Below, piece after piece: positions 1-8,014 of a stretch of DNA of 64,000 nt. Below the pieces are notes generated by a model. That model was not told the origin of the DNA, did not search any database, and worked only from the letters and a program-made list of their open reading frames with translations. Position 1 is the first letter of the stretch. The number at the start of each line of letters is the position of its first letter. Both the position numbers and the translations under genes were made by a program. The DNA is from Syntrophaceae bacterium (GTDB lineage: Bacteria; Desulfobacterota; Syntrophia; Syntrophales; PHBD01), in the NCBI GenBank assembly GCA_013177825.1, contig JABLXX010000001.1:1030936-1094935 (forward strand), in the 5' to 3' direction.

Positions 1-931
1 GTTTTTCCTGAACCGCTACCAGCTCAGCATCCTGAGCGAGATCTGCATCGCCGTCATCGGGGCGCTCGGCCTGAACCTGCTGACGGGATACACGGGACAG
101 ATCTCGCTGGGCCACGGGGCCTTCCTGGCCATCGGGGCCTACACGACGGCCCTGCTCACCGGGGAATTGGGCCTGCCCTTTGCGCTCTCCCTCCCTCTGT
201 CGGGATGCATGGCGGCGCTCCTGGGTATGGTCGTCGGCGTCCCGTCCCTGCGGCTCAAGGGGCTTTACCTGGCTCTGGGCACCCTGGCCTTCGGTTTCAT
301 CGTCGAGTACGTCCTCTTCCACTGGGACCTGACCCAGGGAGACCGGGGGCTGCCCGTGCCGCCTATCGGCCTGGGCGGATTCACCGCCGATACGGAGCGG
401 CAGGTGTTTTTCGTTCTTCTCGCGCTCTCGGTCGCGGCGGTCCTGGCAGCCAAGAACATCTCCCGGACGAAGATCGGCCGCAGCTTCTGCGCGATCCGGG
501 ACCGGGACATCGCAGCGGAGGCCATGGGAATCCCGCTGGCCCGGTACAAAATCATGGCCTTCGGCATCAGCGCCTTCTTCGCCGGGGCGGCCGGCTGCCT
601 TGCCGCCCACTACCAGAAATGGATCGTGCCGGGTCTTTTCGACCTTTCCCTCTCCCTCGCCTACATCGCCATGATCGTCCTGGGGGGGCTCGGCACCATC
701 CTGGGGTCGATCCTGGGCGCGCTTCTGATCTCGGGGATTCCCCACGGCATCACCTATGCGGTCGATCTCTTCAAGGAAAGCCATCCGGCCCTGAGCGGTC
801 TGATCGTGGATTTCAAGCTGGGGATTTTCGGGCTCATCATCGTCCTTACGCTTCTCTTCGAGCCGCGGGGCCTCTTCGGGGTCTACCTGCGGGCGAAGAC
901 GTACTGGAAGACGTGGCCTTTCCGTTACTGA
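1..931 (+). CDS. livM: Branched-chain amino acid-type ABC transporter permease LivM (5' partial)
   Basis: Inner-membrane permease of a HAAT-type ABC importer. The reading frame is open from base 2, so the gene begins before the window; about 309 codons are present and roughly 20 N-terminal residues of a usual LivM are missing. The first visible stretch contains the family motif GLNLLTGYTGQISLGHGAF, and the middle holds the conserved AIRDRDIAAEAMGI loop that contacts the ATPases. Several hydrophobic helices follow and the C-terminus reads FEPRGLFG, as usual for LivM. It is followed 83 bases later by the cognate binding protein. In syntrophic deltaproteobacteria such importers often sit beside catabolic operons and carry aromatic or other organic acids rather than amino acids, so the true substrate is open. 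Family assignment is very secure. Confidence 0.93.
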   Translation, partial: FFLNRYQLSILSEICIAVIGALGLNLLTGYTGQISLGHGAFLAIGAYTTALLTGELGLPFALSLPLSGCMAALLGMVVGVPSLRLKGLYLALGTLAFGFIVEYVLFHWDLTQGDRGLPVPPIGLGGFTADTERQVFFVLLALSVAAVLAAKNISRTKIGRSFCAIRDRDIAAEAMGIPLARYKIMAFGISAFFAGAAGCLAAHYQKWIVPGLFDLSLSLAYIAMIVLGGLGTILGSILGALLISGIPHGITYAVDLFKESHPALSGLIVDFKLGIFGLIIVLTLLFEPRGLFGVYLRAKTYWKTWPFRY

Positions 932-1014
932 GGCCGCGGGAGATTCGGAAACCGGGCCTTTCCGGTCGGCCGGGGGGCGGGCCGGAGGGTCAAACCAGGA
1001 AAAGGAGGAATACC

Positions 1015-2229
1015 ATGAAAAAGAGGACTGTCTTGACCGCCCTCGTGGCGGGGTTGCTGATCGGCCTGATCGTCGTGGCCGGTTCATGGGCTGCGGACGT
1101 GCGGGGAGTCGCGGACAAGTCCGTCAAGATCGCCTGTCTGGTCGATCTGTCCGGGCCGGGCAAATACGGTGGGCCCCCGGTGGCCGACGCCTTCCGGGAC
1201 TATGTTGCCTGGGTCAACGACACAGGCGGCGTTCACGGCCGGAAGATCGACCTGATCGTCGAGGACAACGGCATCCTTCCCAGCACGACCATGGCCGCGG
1301 CCCGGAAGGTCCTCCTGAAGGACGGCGTCTTTGCCATTGCCTTCAACCTGGGAAGCGCCGGCGCCAGCGCCATCGTGCCGCTCTGCGAGGAAAACAGGGC
1401 CGTCCTCATGCCCCACGGGGCGAACAAGAAATTCTACCAGCCGGGAAACAAGTGGGTCTTCGTGCCTCACACGGCGCAGTTCGACATGGCGACCCGGGCG
1501 GTGGAATACATCCTGGAGAAGAATCCGCGGGCGCGGATCGGCATCATCTACCAGGACGACGACTTCGGCCGGGAGGGCCTGGACGGCGCCCGTGCGGCGG
1601 CGGCCTTCAAAAAGACGGCCCTCGTGAAGGAGGCGCCTTACAAGACGGGAACGATCGACTTCACCCCCCACATGAACGCCATGCGGGACGCAAAGGTGGA
1701 CACCATCGTCCTGTGGACCTATTTGCCCCAGTCGGCGGCCATCATCAAACAGAGGGCGAAGATGGGCTGGAGCGTCAGCCTGATCTCCAACAACACCACG
1801 GGGGTTCCGCCCCTTTTCGCCCTGGCGGGGGAGCAGGCCGACGGCTACATGCTCGTGACGCCCTATGCGCCGGGCTGGATGGACCTCCCGGGAATCAAAC
1901 GGATCAAGAAGATCAACGCGAAGTACGGCAACGTGCAGAAGACCCTCGGAAACCCCGCCTATCCGGACTATCTCTACCTGGCCGCCTGGGGCTACATCGA
2001 GGCGTTTGTCGAGGGGCTCCGGAAGGCCGGCCCCAACCTGACGCCGGACACCTTCGTCCGAGGTCTGGAGAGCATCCGCAATCACGACATGGGCGGTCTG
2101 TGTCCGGACATCACCTTCGGGCCGAAGCGGCACGTCAGCAGCTTCTCCAGCCTGATCCTGAAGGCCGACGGCAAGAAGAAGCGCTTCGTCATCGTCGATC
2201 CGATCCGGGAGCCGAAAACGCCGCGCTAG
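1015..2229 (+). CDS. ABC transporter substrate-binding protein (LivK/Peripla_BP_6 family)
   Basis: Periplasmic ligand-binding protein of the HAAT importer, 404 residues. The start at 1015 follows a strong AAAGGAGG site and gives a clear signal peptide: basic MKKR, a hydrophobic helix (about residues 6-24), then cleavage near GSWA-AD. The mature part opens with the typical first strand and loop VKIACLVDLSGPG, and later shows the GIIYQDDDFGREG segment of the bilobal fold. It lies directly after the permease, so the two probably share a transcript, and both precede a CoA-dependent catabolic operon. The frame is open further upstream to about 205, but that portion lies inside livM in another frame and is not coding. 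Ligand is unknown; an organic acid is as likely as an amino acid. Confidence 0.92.
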   Translation: MKKRTVLTALVAGLLIGLIVVAGSWAADVRGVADKSVKIACLVDLSGPGKYGGPPVADAFRDYVAWVNDTGGVHGRKIDLIVEDNGILPSTTMAAARKVLLKDGVFAIAFNLGSAGASAIVPLCEENRAVLMPHGANKKFYQPGNKWVFVPHTAQFDMATRAVEYILEKNPRARIGIIYQDDDFGREGLDGARAAAAFKKTALVKEAPYKTGTIDFTPHMNAMRDAKVDTIVLWTYLPQSAAIIKQRAKMGWSVSLISNNTTGVPPLFALAGEQADGYMLVTPYAPGWMDLPGIKRIKKINAKYGNVQKTLGNPAYPDYLYLAAWGYIEAFVEGLRKAGPNLTPDTFVRGLESIRNHDMGGLCPDITFGPKRHVSSFSSLILKADGKKKRFVIVDPIREPKTPR

Positions 2230-2397
2230 AAGACGGACCGGGCGGTGGGGGCAGGCGGAAACGCAGTCTCCCTCCGCCCGCCGGCGGATTGCGGACGTCC
2301 GGCCGCCCGTCCGGGGAGATGGTAAAGACGGACAGCCGGAAGACAGGATAAAACCGGCGGCGGTCGCTGTGACACGGGCCGGAAAGGGGGGGAGGGG

Positions 2398-3309
2398 ATG
2401 GAAGCGCCGGCGGCGATCCGGACGGAACTGACGGAGATGCTGGGCATCGACTACCCCATCATCGGGGCGCCGATGTTCCTTGTCTCTTTTGAAGAACTGG
2501 CGGCGGCCGTCTCGATGGCCGGAGGGCTGGGGACGCTTCCGCTGCCCAATTTCCGGACCGTCGGCGACCTGAGGAAGTCGCTCGAGGCGGTCCGTCGCGC
2601 CACCGACCGGCCCATCGGGGTGAACATCCACCTGTCGGGCAAGTTTGACTGGCGTGAGCAACTGGCGGTCTGCCTGGACTACGGCGTCCGCTTCTTCCTG
2701 ACCTCCCTGGGAGACCCGCAGCTGATCCTCGACGCCGTCCATGGAAAGGGCGGCGTCGTCTTCGCCGATGTCGTTTCGCTTCGCCAGGCCGTCCGTGCCG
2801 GTGAGAAGGGCGTCGACGGCCTGGTGGCGGTGGGCTCCGCCGCGGGCGGGCATTCCGGGACGACCCCCACGATGATTCTCGTTCCCTATCTGAAAGCAAA
2901 GACCGGCCTGCCCGTCGTGGCCGCCGGGGGCGTCAGCACCGGCGCCCAGATGGCGGCGGCCCTCGCCGTCGGAGCCTGCGGCGTCGTCGTGGGGACCCGG
3001 CTCATCGCCACCCCGGAGGCCCGGGCGGCGGAGGCTTACAAGGATGCCGTCGTCAGGGCCGATCCCGACGATATCGTCGCGAGCGACCGGATCACCGGAA
3101 ACCCGGCCAATTGGCTGGAAGAGAGCATCCGGGCCTTCGACGAGCGGCCCGACCCCGCCTCGAAGCGCTGGCGGGACTTTTGGAGCGCCGGCCGCAGCGT
3201 GGCCCAGACGGAGGAGATCCGCCCCGCCGGGGAGATCGTCCGGGAGATGGCGGCGTCCTACGTCGAGGCGGTCCTACTCCTTGGCGGCACGCTTGCGGGA
3301 AACCGCTGA
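2398..3309 (+). CDS. Nitronate monooxygenase / FabK-like FMN oxidoreductase (NPD family)
   Basis: TIM-barrel FMN enzyme of the 2-nitropropane dioxygenase group, 303 residues. N-terminal YPIIGAPMFLVS is the usual first strand and FMN loop. GSAAGGHSGT near residue 152 carries the family His and Gly-rich phosphate contact. VVAAGGVSTGAQMAAALAVGACGVVVGTR is split over the second FMN-phosphate site. Members oxidise nitronates, or act as enoyl-ACP reductases (FabK) or as enzymes of uncertain role in acyl-CoA gene clusters. The ATG at 2398 sits immediately after a GGGGGGAGGGG ribosome site. It lies 168 bases after the binding protein and before the repeat-rich gap, on the same strand as the catabolic operon. 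Reaction cannot be set from sequence alone. Confidence 0.85.
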   Translation: MEAPAAIRTELTEMLGIDYPIIGAPMFLVSFEELAAAVSMAGGLGTLPLPNFRTVGDLRKSLEAVRRATDRPIGVNIHLSGKFDWREQLAVCLDYGVRFFLTSLGDPQLILDAVHGKGGVVFADVVSLRQAVRAGEKGVDGLVAVGSAAGGHSGTTPTMILVPYLKAKTGLPVVAAGGVSTGAQMAAALAVGACGVVVGTRLIATPEARAAEAYKDAVVRADPDDIVASDRITGNPANWLEESIRAFDERPDPASKRWRDFWSAGRSVAQTEEIRPAGEIVREMAASYVEAVLLLGGTLAGNR

Positions 3310-3316
3310 TTCTCAT

Positions 3317-3353
3317 GCCCCCGCGGAGTTCGGTTTATCCGGGGCGCGGGGGC
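3317..3353. repeat. GC-rich hairpin repeat, copy 1A
   Basis: GCCCCCGCG at 3317-3325 pairs perfectly with CGCGGGGGC at 3345-3353. The flank after it (GCTGTaACGGGGGCgtGCCGCC) matches the flank of copy 2A at 22,079. One of four same-orientation copies in the window, arranged as two pairs (1A/1B and 2A/2B). Confidence 0.8.
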
Positions 3354-3393
3354 TGTAACGGGGGCGTGCCGCCGTCGCGGAAACTTTTCCGGA

Positions 3394-3519
3394 CGGGCTG
3401 TTGAAAAATACCCGTCTGCTGCGTTTCCCTTATCCTTCGCCATTCGACGTACCGAAAAGGGTACGACTCATGGCTCAGGATTTCGGGGGCCTTGCATCCG
3501 GGCATTTTTGAACAGCCCG
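3394..3519. repeat. MITE-like element with 18-bp terminal inverted repeats
   Basis: The left end CGGGCTGTTGAAAAATAC (3394-3411) matches the reverse complement of the right end (3502-3519, ending TTTTTGAACAGCCCG) with two mismatches. The 90-base interior contains a smaller hairpin CGTACC-GAAAAG-GGTACG (about 3449-3466). No coding capacity. It sits between hairpin copies 1A and 1B, where the related locus at 22 kb has only a short unrelated spacer, so it looks like an insertion into a pre-existing repeat pair. Confidence 0.7.
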
Positions 3520-3545
3520 CCCTATACTTCCGACAGGGGCGTCCC

Positions 3546-3618
3546 AATTGCTCCTCTGGAAACCCCCGGCCGCGCCCCCGCGAAGTTCTGTTTTGCCGGG
3601 GCGCGGGGGCTGTCGCCG
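3546..3618. repeat. GC-rich hairpin repeat, copy 1B
   Basis: Stem GCCCCCGCG (3574-3582) with CGCGGGGGC (3602-3610). The 37 bases from AATTGCTCCTCTGGAAACCC at 3546 onward are identical to those starting at 22,202 in copy 2B, which is far beyond chance for extragenic DNA 18.7 kb apart. Confidence 0.85.
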
Positions 3619-3699
3619 GCAAGGATTGGTTTCAAACCGTTCTCCTTTTCGGGCTCGCGGTGCCGCCGGACGGATTTGGCACTTCCCGAAGGTGGGTAC

Positions 3700-3736
3700 G
3701 CACAACATGCAGGTGGTCCTGCGCAACATGTTGTGC
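3700..3736. promoter_or_regulatory. Probable operator: 16-bp palindrome plus phased half-site
   Basis: GCGCAACATGTTGTGC (3721-3736) is a near-perfect palindrome. A third half-site, GCACAACATG, lies at 3700-3709, exactly 21 bases (two helical turns) upstream of GCGCAACATG. The array is centred about 55-60 bases before the start implied by the -10 element at 3764. This spacing suits a dimeric activator or repressor of the catabolic operon. The protein that binds is not identified. Confidence 0.55.
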
Positions 3737-3760
3737 AGGAGGTGGGACCGTACCTCTCTG

Positions 3761-3769
3761 TGCTATGAT
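3761..3769 (+). promoter_or_regulatory. Extended -10 promoter TGCTATGAT
   Basis: TG-C-TATGAT is a good extended -10 element. No -35 hexamer is present at 16-18 bases, which fits a promoter that needs an activator bound at the upstream palindrome. Predicted start near 3776 leaves a leader of about 150 bases before the SDR gene. Confidence 0.4.
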
Positions 3770-3929
3770 AAGTGTGCGATATAAATAAGCTATATATGTT
3801 CCAGAGGATGGCATCGATCTTGCAAAATTGAGATGCGTGACCGTCCATCGGTCTTCAGCCGTTCAAACGGGGGCGGGCCTGCTGCCGGCGCCCACCAACA
3901 GGCAAATCTACGCAGAAAGGAGAACAGCT

Positions 3930-4694
3930 TTGGATACTTCTTACTTGGCCCTGGAAGGAAAGGTGGCCCTGGTAACGGGCGGGAGCCGCGGGATCGGCAA
4001 AGCCATCGCTCTGGCCCTGGCCGATGCGGGGGCGGACGTGGCGGTCAGCGCCCGGAAACTGCCGGACCTGGAGAAAGTGGCGGAGGAGATCCGCGCCAAA
4101 GGGCGGCGCGCCCTGGCCGTCTCAGCCCATGTGCGCGAGATGGAGGCCATCCGCAACATGGTGGAGACCGTCAAGAACGAGTTCGGACGGATCGACATCC
4201 TGGTAAACAACGCCGCCACGAATCCCGGCATGGGGCTCCTCGTGGACATGGAAGAGAAGATGTACGACCAGATTATGGTCACCAATCTCAAGGGCTACAC
4301 CATGACGAGCATCCTGGTCGGCAAGATCATGCAGGGCCAGAAGAGCGGTAACATCATCAACATCTCCTCGGTAGGCGGCGTGTCGCCGGACATCGGCCTC
4401 GGCCTCTACTGCATCAGCAAGGCCGGCATCAACATGCTGACCCGGGCGATGGCAAAGGAACTGGGGCCCTACGGCATCCGTGTCAACTGCATCGCCCCCG
4501 GCGTCGTACAGACCAAGTTCAGCCAGGCCCTCTGGACGAACGAGCCCCTGCTGAAGCAGGAGATGGGCCATACGCCCCTCGGACGGATCTCCCAGCCGGA
4601 AGAGGTGGGCAGGGTCGCCCTGTTCCTGGCTTCGGACGCCTCGTCCTACATGACCGGCCAGATTCTCGTGGCCGACGGCGGCGGATCCATTTAG
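3930..4694 (+). CDS. Short-chain dehydrogenase/reductase (SDR, classical)
   Basis: NAD(P)-dependent oxidoreductase, 254 residues. TTG at 3930 is chosen as start because AAAGGAG lies 7 bases upstream and it gives the normal SDR N-terminus; an upstream ATG at 3828 would add 34 residues of unrelated sequence. Motifs: TGGSRGIG cofactor loop (16-23), NNAA (93-96), and catalytic Ser147, Tyr160, Lys164 in ISS...YCISK. The C-terminus has the usual SDASSYMTGQILVADGG. It is the first gene of the catabolic run and probably oxidises a hydroxyacyl-CoA or a cyclic alcohol intermediate. The nearest families are 3-oxoacyl-ACP reductase and gluconate/secondary-alcohol dehydrogenases; the substrate is unknown. 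Confidence 0.88.
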   Translation: MDTSYLALEGKVALVTGGSRGIGKAIALALADAGADVAVSARKLPDLEKVAEEIRAKGRRALAVSAHVREMEAIRNMVETVKNEFGRIDILVNNAATNPGMGLLVDMEEKMYDQIMVTNLKGYTMTSILVGKIMQGQKSGNIINISSVGGVSPDIGLGLYCISKAGINMLTRAMAKELGPYGIRVNCIAPGVVQTKFSQALWTNEPLLKQEMGHTPLGRISQPEEVGRVALFLASDASSYMTGQILVADGGGSI

Positions 4695-4787
4695 CGGTCA
4701 AAACCAAGCGCCCGGCCCCGCGGGCTGAAAATGAGGATCGGGGACCGGCCTTCGACGAGGCCGACCAAATCAAGGAGGCAAATCGAC

Positions 4788-6233
4788 ATGGGTTTGATGA
4801 CAGCGCAGGAGTACAGGGACAGTCTGAACGACGGCCGTATCGTCTACTACAAGGGCCGGAAGATCGAGAACGTGGCGACGGATCCCGATCTGATGGCCTG
4901 CGTCGAGACCGTTGCCGTCGATTATCTGATGGCCCACGATCCGCAATACAAGGATCTGGCCCTCGTCTATGACGAGGAACTGGGAGAGAACATCAGCCGT
5001 TACAATCACGTGCCGAAGAACGGCGAGGACCTGCTCAAGCACCTGGAGCTCATCATCAAGGCGACGGAGCTGGGCGACGGCTACATTCCCCTGGCCCACG
5101 ACATCGGCGCCGACGCGATGAACGCCATCTCCATCACCGCTCGGACGATGGGGGATGCGGGGAAGGTTTACCTGGAGCGGATCGAGAACTACCGGAAGTA
5201 CCTGAAGAAGACCGACAAGTGCGTCGTCGCCGGAGTCACCGACGTGAAGGGCGACCGGAAGCTCCGGCCCTCCGACGCGGGCCAGGCCCACCCGGACTTC
5301 CATGTCCGGGTCGTCGACAAGAACGACGAGGGCGTCATCGTCCGGGGCGCCAAGGTCCACATCACCGGGGCGGCCTACTGCAACGAGTTCTTCGTCATCC
5401 CCTGCCGGGCCATGAGCGGGCCGGAAGACGCCCCCTACGCGATCGCTTTCGCCATCCCGGCGAACACCAAGGGGATCCGCCAGATCGTCCGGCCCTTCCA
5501 CGGGCGGATCAGCGATATGGAGTTCCCCCTCGAGAGTCCCCTCCGCCGCATGCACACGGACTCCCTGATCATCTTCGACGACGTCTTCGTTCCCTGGGAC
5601 CGGGTCTTCCTGTGCGGCGAGTGGAAAATGGCCGCCACGATGGTCTACAACTTCGCGCTGATGCACCGCCGTACGGGCTGCGCCTACCGCATCCCGCTGA
5701 GCGAGCAGCTGCTGGGAGTCGCCGTGGCCATCGCGGATTACAACGGCGTGAGCGACGCCCCCCACGTCCGGGAGAAGATCACCGAGCTGGTCATCTACCT
5801 GGAGACCCTCTCGGCCCTGTCGCGGTCGGCCTGCCTGGATTTCGTGAACCACGCGGGGATCCCGGTGCCGAACCCCATCACGACGAACATCGCCAAGTAC
5901 CACTTCGCCCACAACTATCACAAGGTCTGCGAGATCATCCAGGACCTCGCCGGCGGCCTCCTCGTGACGGCGCCGACCTACAAGGACTGGCAGAATCCCG
6001 AGACCCAGGCAGACATCAAGAAGTACCTGCAGGGGAAGGCCTCCGTTCCGACGGAGGACCGGCTGCGGATGTTCGACCTGATCCGCCGGATCACCTCGGC
6101 GGACCTGGAGACGATCTGCCTCCATGGCGAAGGCTCACCCTTCGCCGAGCGGATGACGATCTTCATGGAAGCCAGGAAGATCATCGGCCGGTGCAAGGGC
6201 ATCGCCGAGAATCTGGCAGGCATCAAGAAGTAA
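4788..6233 (+). CDS. HpaB/AbfD-family flavoprotein lacking Fe-S ligands
   Basis: Member of the 4-hydroxyphenylacetate 3-hydroxylase / 4-hydroxybutyryl-CoA dehydratase superfamily, 481 residues, acyl-CoA-dehydrogenase-like fold with FAD. ATG 4788 follows AAGGAGG by 9 bases. The N-domain signature TDVKGDRKLRPSDAGQAHPD and VRGAKVHITGAA are plain. In AbfD the [4Fe-4S] cluster is held by Cys99, Cys103, His292 and Cys299. By hand alignment this protein has Pro101, Asp105, His293 and Tyr300, so only the His remains. The monooxygenase residues Arg100/Tyr104 of HpaB also have no counterpart. It is therefore probably neither a true hydroxybutyryl-CoA dehydratase nor a standard phenol hydroxylase. Its place between an SDR and a thiolase-like gene suggests a CoA-thioester dehydration, isomerisation or oxidation. 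Confidence 0.85.
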   Translation: MGLMTAQEYRDSLNDGRIVYYKGRKIENVATDPDLMACVETVAVDYLMAHDPQYKDLALVYDEELGENISRYNHVPKNGEDLLKHLELIIKATELGDGYIPLAHDIGADAMNAISITARTMGDAGKVYLERIENYRKYLKKTDKCVVAGVTDVKGDRKLRPSDAGQAHPDFHVRVVDKNDEGVIVRGAKVHITGAAYCNEFFVIPCRAMSGPEDAPYAIAFAIPANTKGIRQIVRPFHGRISDMEFPLESPLRRMHTDSLIIFDDVFVPWDRVFLCGEWKMAATMVYNFALMHRRTGCAYRIPLSEQLLGVAVAIADYNGVSDAPHVREKITELVIYLETLSALSRSACLDFVNHAGIPVPNPITTNIAKYHFAHNYHKVCEIIQDLAGGLLVTAPTYKDWQNPETQADIKKYLQGKASVPTEDRLRMFDLIRRITSADLETICLHGEGSPFAERMTIFMEARKIIGRCKGIAENLAGIKK

Positions 6234-6381
6234 CCGGGCGGCGGGCGGGGACCCTTTCCCCCGCCCGCCGACTCCCGGGTATCACGGGAAACAGGACGTC
6301 TCGCAGTGGAGGAGCGGCCGCGCAGACCGGCGGGTCCGTCAGCGGCGGGTTCTCGGCACGACGCGAAGCAAGGAGGAAAGC

Positions 6382-7566
6382 ATGAGCAAGCTGAAAGGAA
6401 AGGTCGCCATCGTCGGGATCGGCGAGGTGCCGACAGGCCGTTTCCCCGAGACGGCGGCCATCTACCACGGCATGGCCTCGGCCAAGATGGCCATCAGGGA
6501 CGCCGGGATCGACAAGGACGAGATCGACTACGTCATGCCGACGGGAGCCCTCTACAGCCCCGCCTTCAACACGGAGCTCGTCACCTGCCGCATCGCCGAG
6601 GAGCTGGGCCTCAAGAACGTGAAGAAGAACTGCCAGATCTTCGCCGGTGGCTCCAGCAGCACCTGCGCCCTCGAGATCGCGGCGGCCCTGATCTACAGCG
6701 GCGCCGCGTCGATGATCCTGTTCGTCCACGCGGATAAGCTGGGCACAGGTGTCACCGCCCAGGGGGCCATCGACCTATTCTCCACGGCGGGCATCTCCGC
6801 CGAGTGGGAGGTTCCCTACGGCCAGCACTATTCCGCGGTGACCGCCCTCTCGACGATGCGCTACATGTACGAGACGGGCTGCACCGACGAGCACATGGCG
6901 GCGGTCTGCGTCTCCAACCGGAAGTGGGCGGAGTTGAATCCGAACGCCTTCTTCCGCAAGCCCCTCACGATCGAGGAGGTCGTCAAGTCCAAGATGCTTT
7001 CCACGCCGCTTCGGGCCAAGCAGTCCAACATGCTCTTCGACGGCGGGGCGGCCTTCATCGTGACCTCGGCCGAGCGGGCGCGGGACCTCGTGGAGAAACC
7101 CGTTTATCTGCTGGGAGAGGGAGGAGTGGTCACCCATTTCGTCTATTCCCAGGAGCCCGATGTATCCCGGTTCGGCTGGGCAAAAGCGGGCCGGATGGCC
7201 TTCGAGGAGGCGGGACTCACCGCGGCGGACATGGACCTCGCCGAGATCTACGACTCGTACCCCATCTTCCAGATCATCGGGTTCGAGGAACTGGGCTTCT
7301 GCAAGCGCGGCGAGGCGGGGGAAATCTTCCTCCGGGGAGAGACGTGGCCGGGAGGCAGGATCCCGTGCACCACCAACGGCGGCATGCTCTCCCAGGGCCA
7401 CACGGGAGCCGGTGGCTCCGTGGCGCTCCTGGTGGAGACGGCCCGGCAGCTCATGGGCAAGGCGGGGGATCGCCAGGTGCCGAACGCCCGCTTCGCCGTG
7501 GAGACGGCCGTGGGCGGGACGTACATGGACGCCCAGGTGTCCATTCTCGGAACAGAGATCCCTTAG
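6382..7566 (+). CDS. Thiolase-like (SCP-x/Ltp type) protein without nucleophilic Cys
   Basis: Thiolase-fold protein of the lipid-transfer/SCP-x branch, 394 residues, start at 6382 behind AAGGAGG. Fold markers include VGIGEVPTGRF, the C-terminal NGGMLSQGHTGAGG and the tail AGDRQV. The active-site Cys of thiolases falls at Gly90 (or Ser91) in AGGSSSTCAL. The His of the HDCF motif is Tyr in EIYDSYPI. The GH motif is kept and the final CGGG Cys is absent. Claisen chemistry is therefore unlikely. Proteins of this kind paired with a DUF35 protein include Ltp2, which does a retro-aldol cleavage of a steroid side-chain CoA with ChsH2. The next two genes encode DUF35 and MaoC proteins, the same set. 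Aldolase is the favoured reading, as inference. Confidence 0.85.
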   Translation: MSKLKGKVAIVGIGEVPTGRFPETAAIYHGMASAKMAIRDAGIDKDEIDYVMPTGALYSPAFNTELVTCRIAEELGLKNVKKNCQIFAGGSSSTCALEIAAALIYSGAASMILFVHADKLGTGVTAQGAIDLFSTAGISAEWEVPYGQHYSAVTALSTMRYMYETGCTDEHMAAVCVSNRKWAELNPNAFFRKPLTIEEVVKSKMLSTPLRAKQSNMLFDGGAAFIVTSAERARDLVEKPVYLLGEGGVVTHFVYSQEPDVSRFGWAKAGRMAFEEAGLTAADMDLAEIYDSYPIFQIIGFEELGFCKRGEAGEIFLRGETWPGGRIPCTTNGGMLSQGHTGAGGSVALLVETARQLMGKAGDRQVPNARFAVETAVGGTYMDAQVSILGTEIP

Positions 7567-7580
7567 AGAGGAGGAACGAC

Positions 7581-7997
7581 ATGGACGCACCGAAGAAACC
7601 CGTACCCGTGGTGAACCCCTGGGCGAAACCCTTCTGGGATGCCGCGAAGGAAGAACGGTTCATCATCCAGAAGTGCACGGATTGCGGAAAATACATCTTC
7701 TATCCGCGGATCGCCTGCCCCCACTGCTTTTCGGACAATGTGGAGTGGGTCCCCGCCTCGGGCCGGGCAACCGTCTACACCTACACCGTCGTCGAGAGCA
7801 ATGCCCCCTCGGCCTTCATCGCCGACATGCCCTACGTCGTTGCCGTGGTCCGGCTCGAGGAGGGCGGAGTGCAGATGCTGACCAACATCGTGGGCTGCAA
7901 GCCCGAGGATGTCCGCTGCGACATGCCCGTGGAGGTCGTCTTCGAACAGCTCAACGACGACTTCAAACTGCCCAAGTTCCGCCCCGCGGCGAAGTAA
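7581..7997 (+). CDS. DUF35 zinc-ribbon/OB-fold partner of the thiolase-like protein
   Basis: 138 residues, ATG at 7581 behind AGAGGAGG, 14 bases after the thiolase-like stop. The N-terminal helix (PWAKPFWDAAKEERFIIQKC) is followed by a rubredoxin-like zinc ribbon with two CxxC pairs, CTDC and CPHC (about residues 32-51). An OB-fold follows, with YTYTVV and the MPYVVAVVRLEEGG strands. DUF35 proteins form tight complexes with thiolase-like enzymes, shape the CoA channel and are needed for their stability or activity (HMG-CoA synthase/thiolase in archaea, Ltp2-ChsH2 in actinobacteria). An open frame extends upstream to 6804 inside the thiolase gene but is out of register with any homology. Identification is strong. 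Confidence 0.9.
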   Translation: MDAPKKPVPVVNPWAKPFWDAAKEERFIIQKCTDCGKYIFYPRIACPHCFSDNVEWVPASGRATVYTYTVVESNAPSAFIADMPYVVAVVRLEEGGVQMLTNIVGCKPEDVRCDMPVEVVFEQLNDDFKLPKFRPAAK

Positions 7998-8014
7998 AGG
8001 GAAAGGAGAAAGCC

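Larger units (their letters stand above)
3310..3929 (+). other. Repeat-rich intergenic region upstream of the catabolic operon
   Basis: About 620 bases without a credible gene. They hold two GC-rich hairpin repeats (3317-3353 and 3574-3610), a 126-base element with 18-base inverted ends (3394-3519), a 16-base palindrome with an extra half-site (3700-3736) and an extended -10 promoter (3761-3769). Short open frames here run through the repeats and have no ribosome sites. Confidence 0.8.

Noticed and set aside
205-1014. Apparent N-terminal extension of the substrate-binding protein.
   Set aside because: It lies inside livM in another frame, and the signal peptide and strong ribosome site set the start at 1015.
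3282-3296. TGGCGGCACGCTTGC, resembling a sigma-54 -24/-12 promoter.
   Set aside because: GG and GC spacing is right, but it lies within the end of the nitronate monooxygenase gene, misses the AC of TGGCAC, and is over 600 bp from the next gene. Kept only as a weak possibility.
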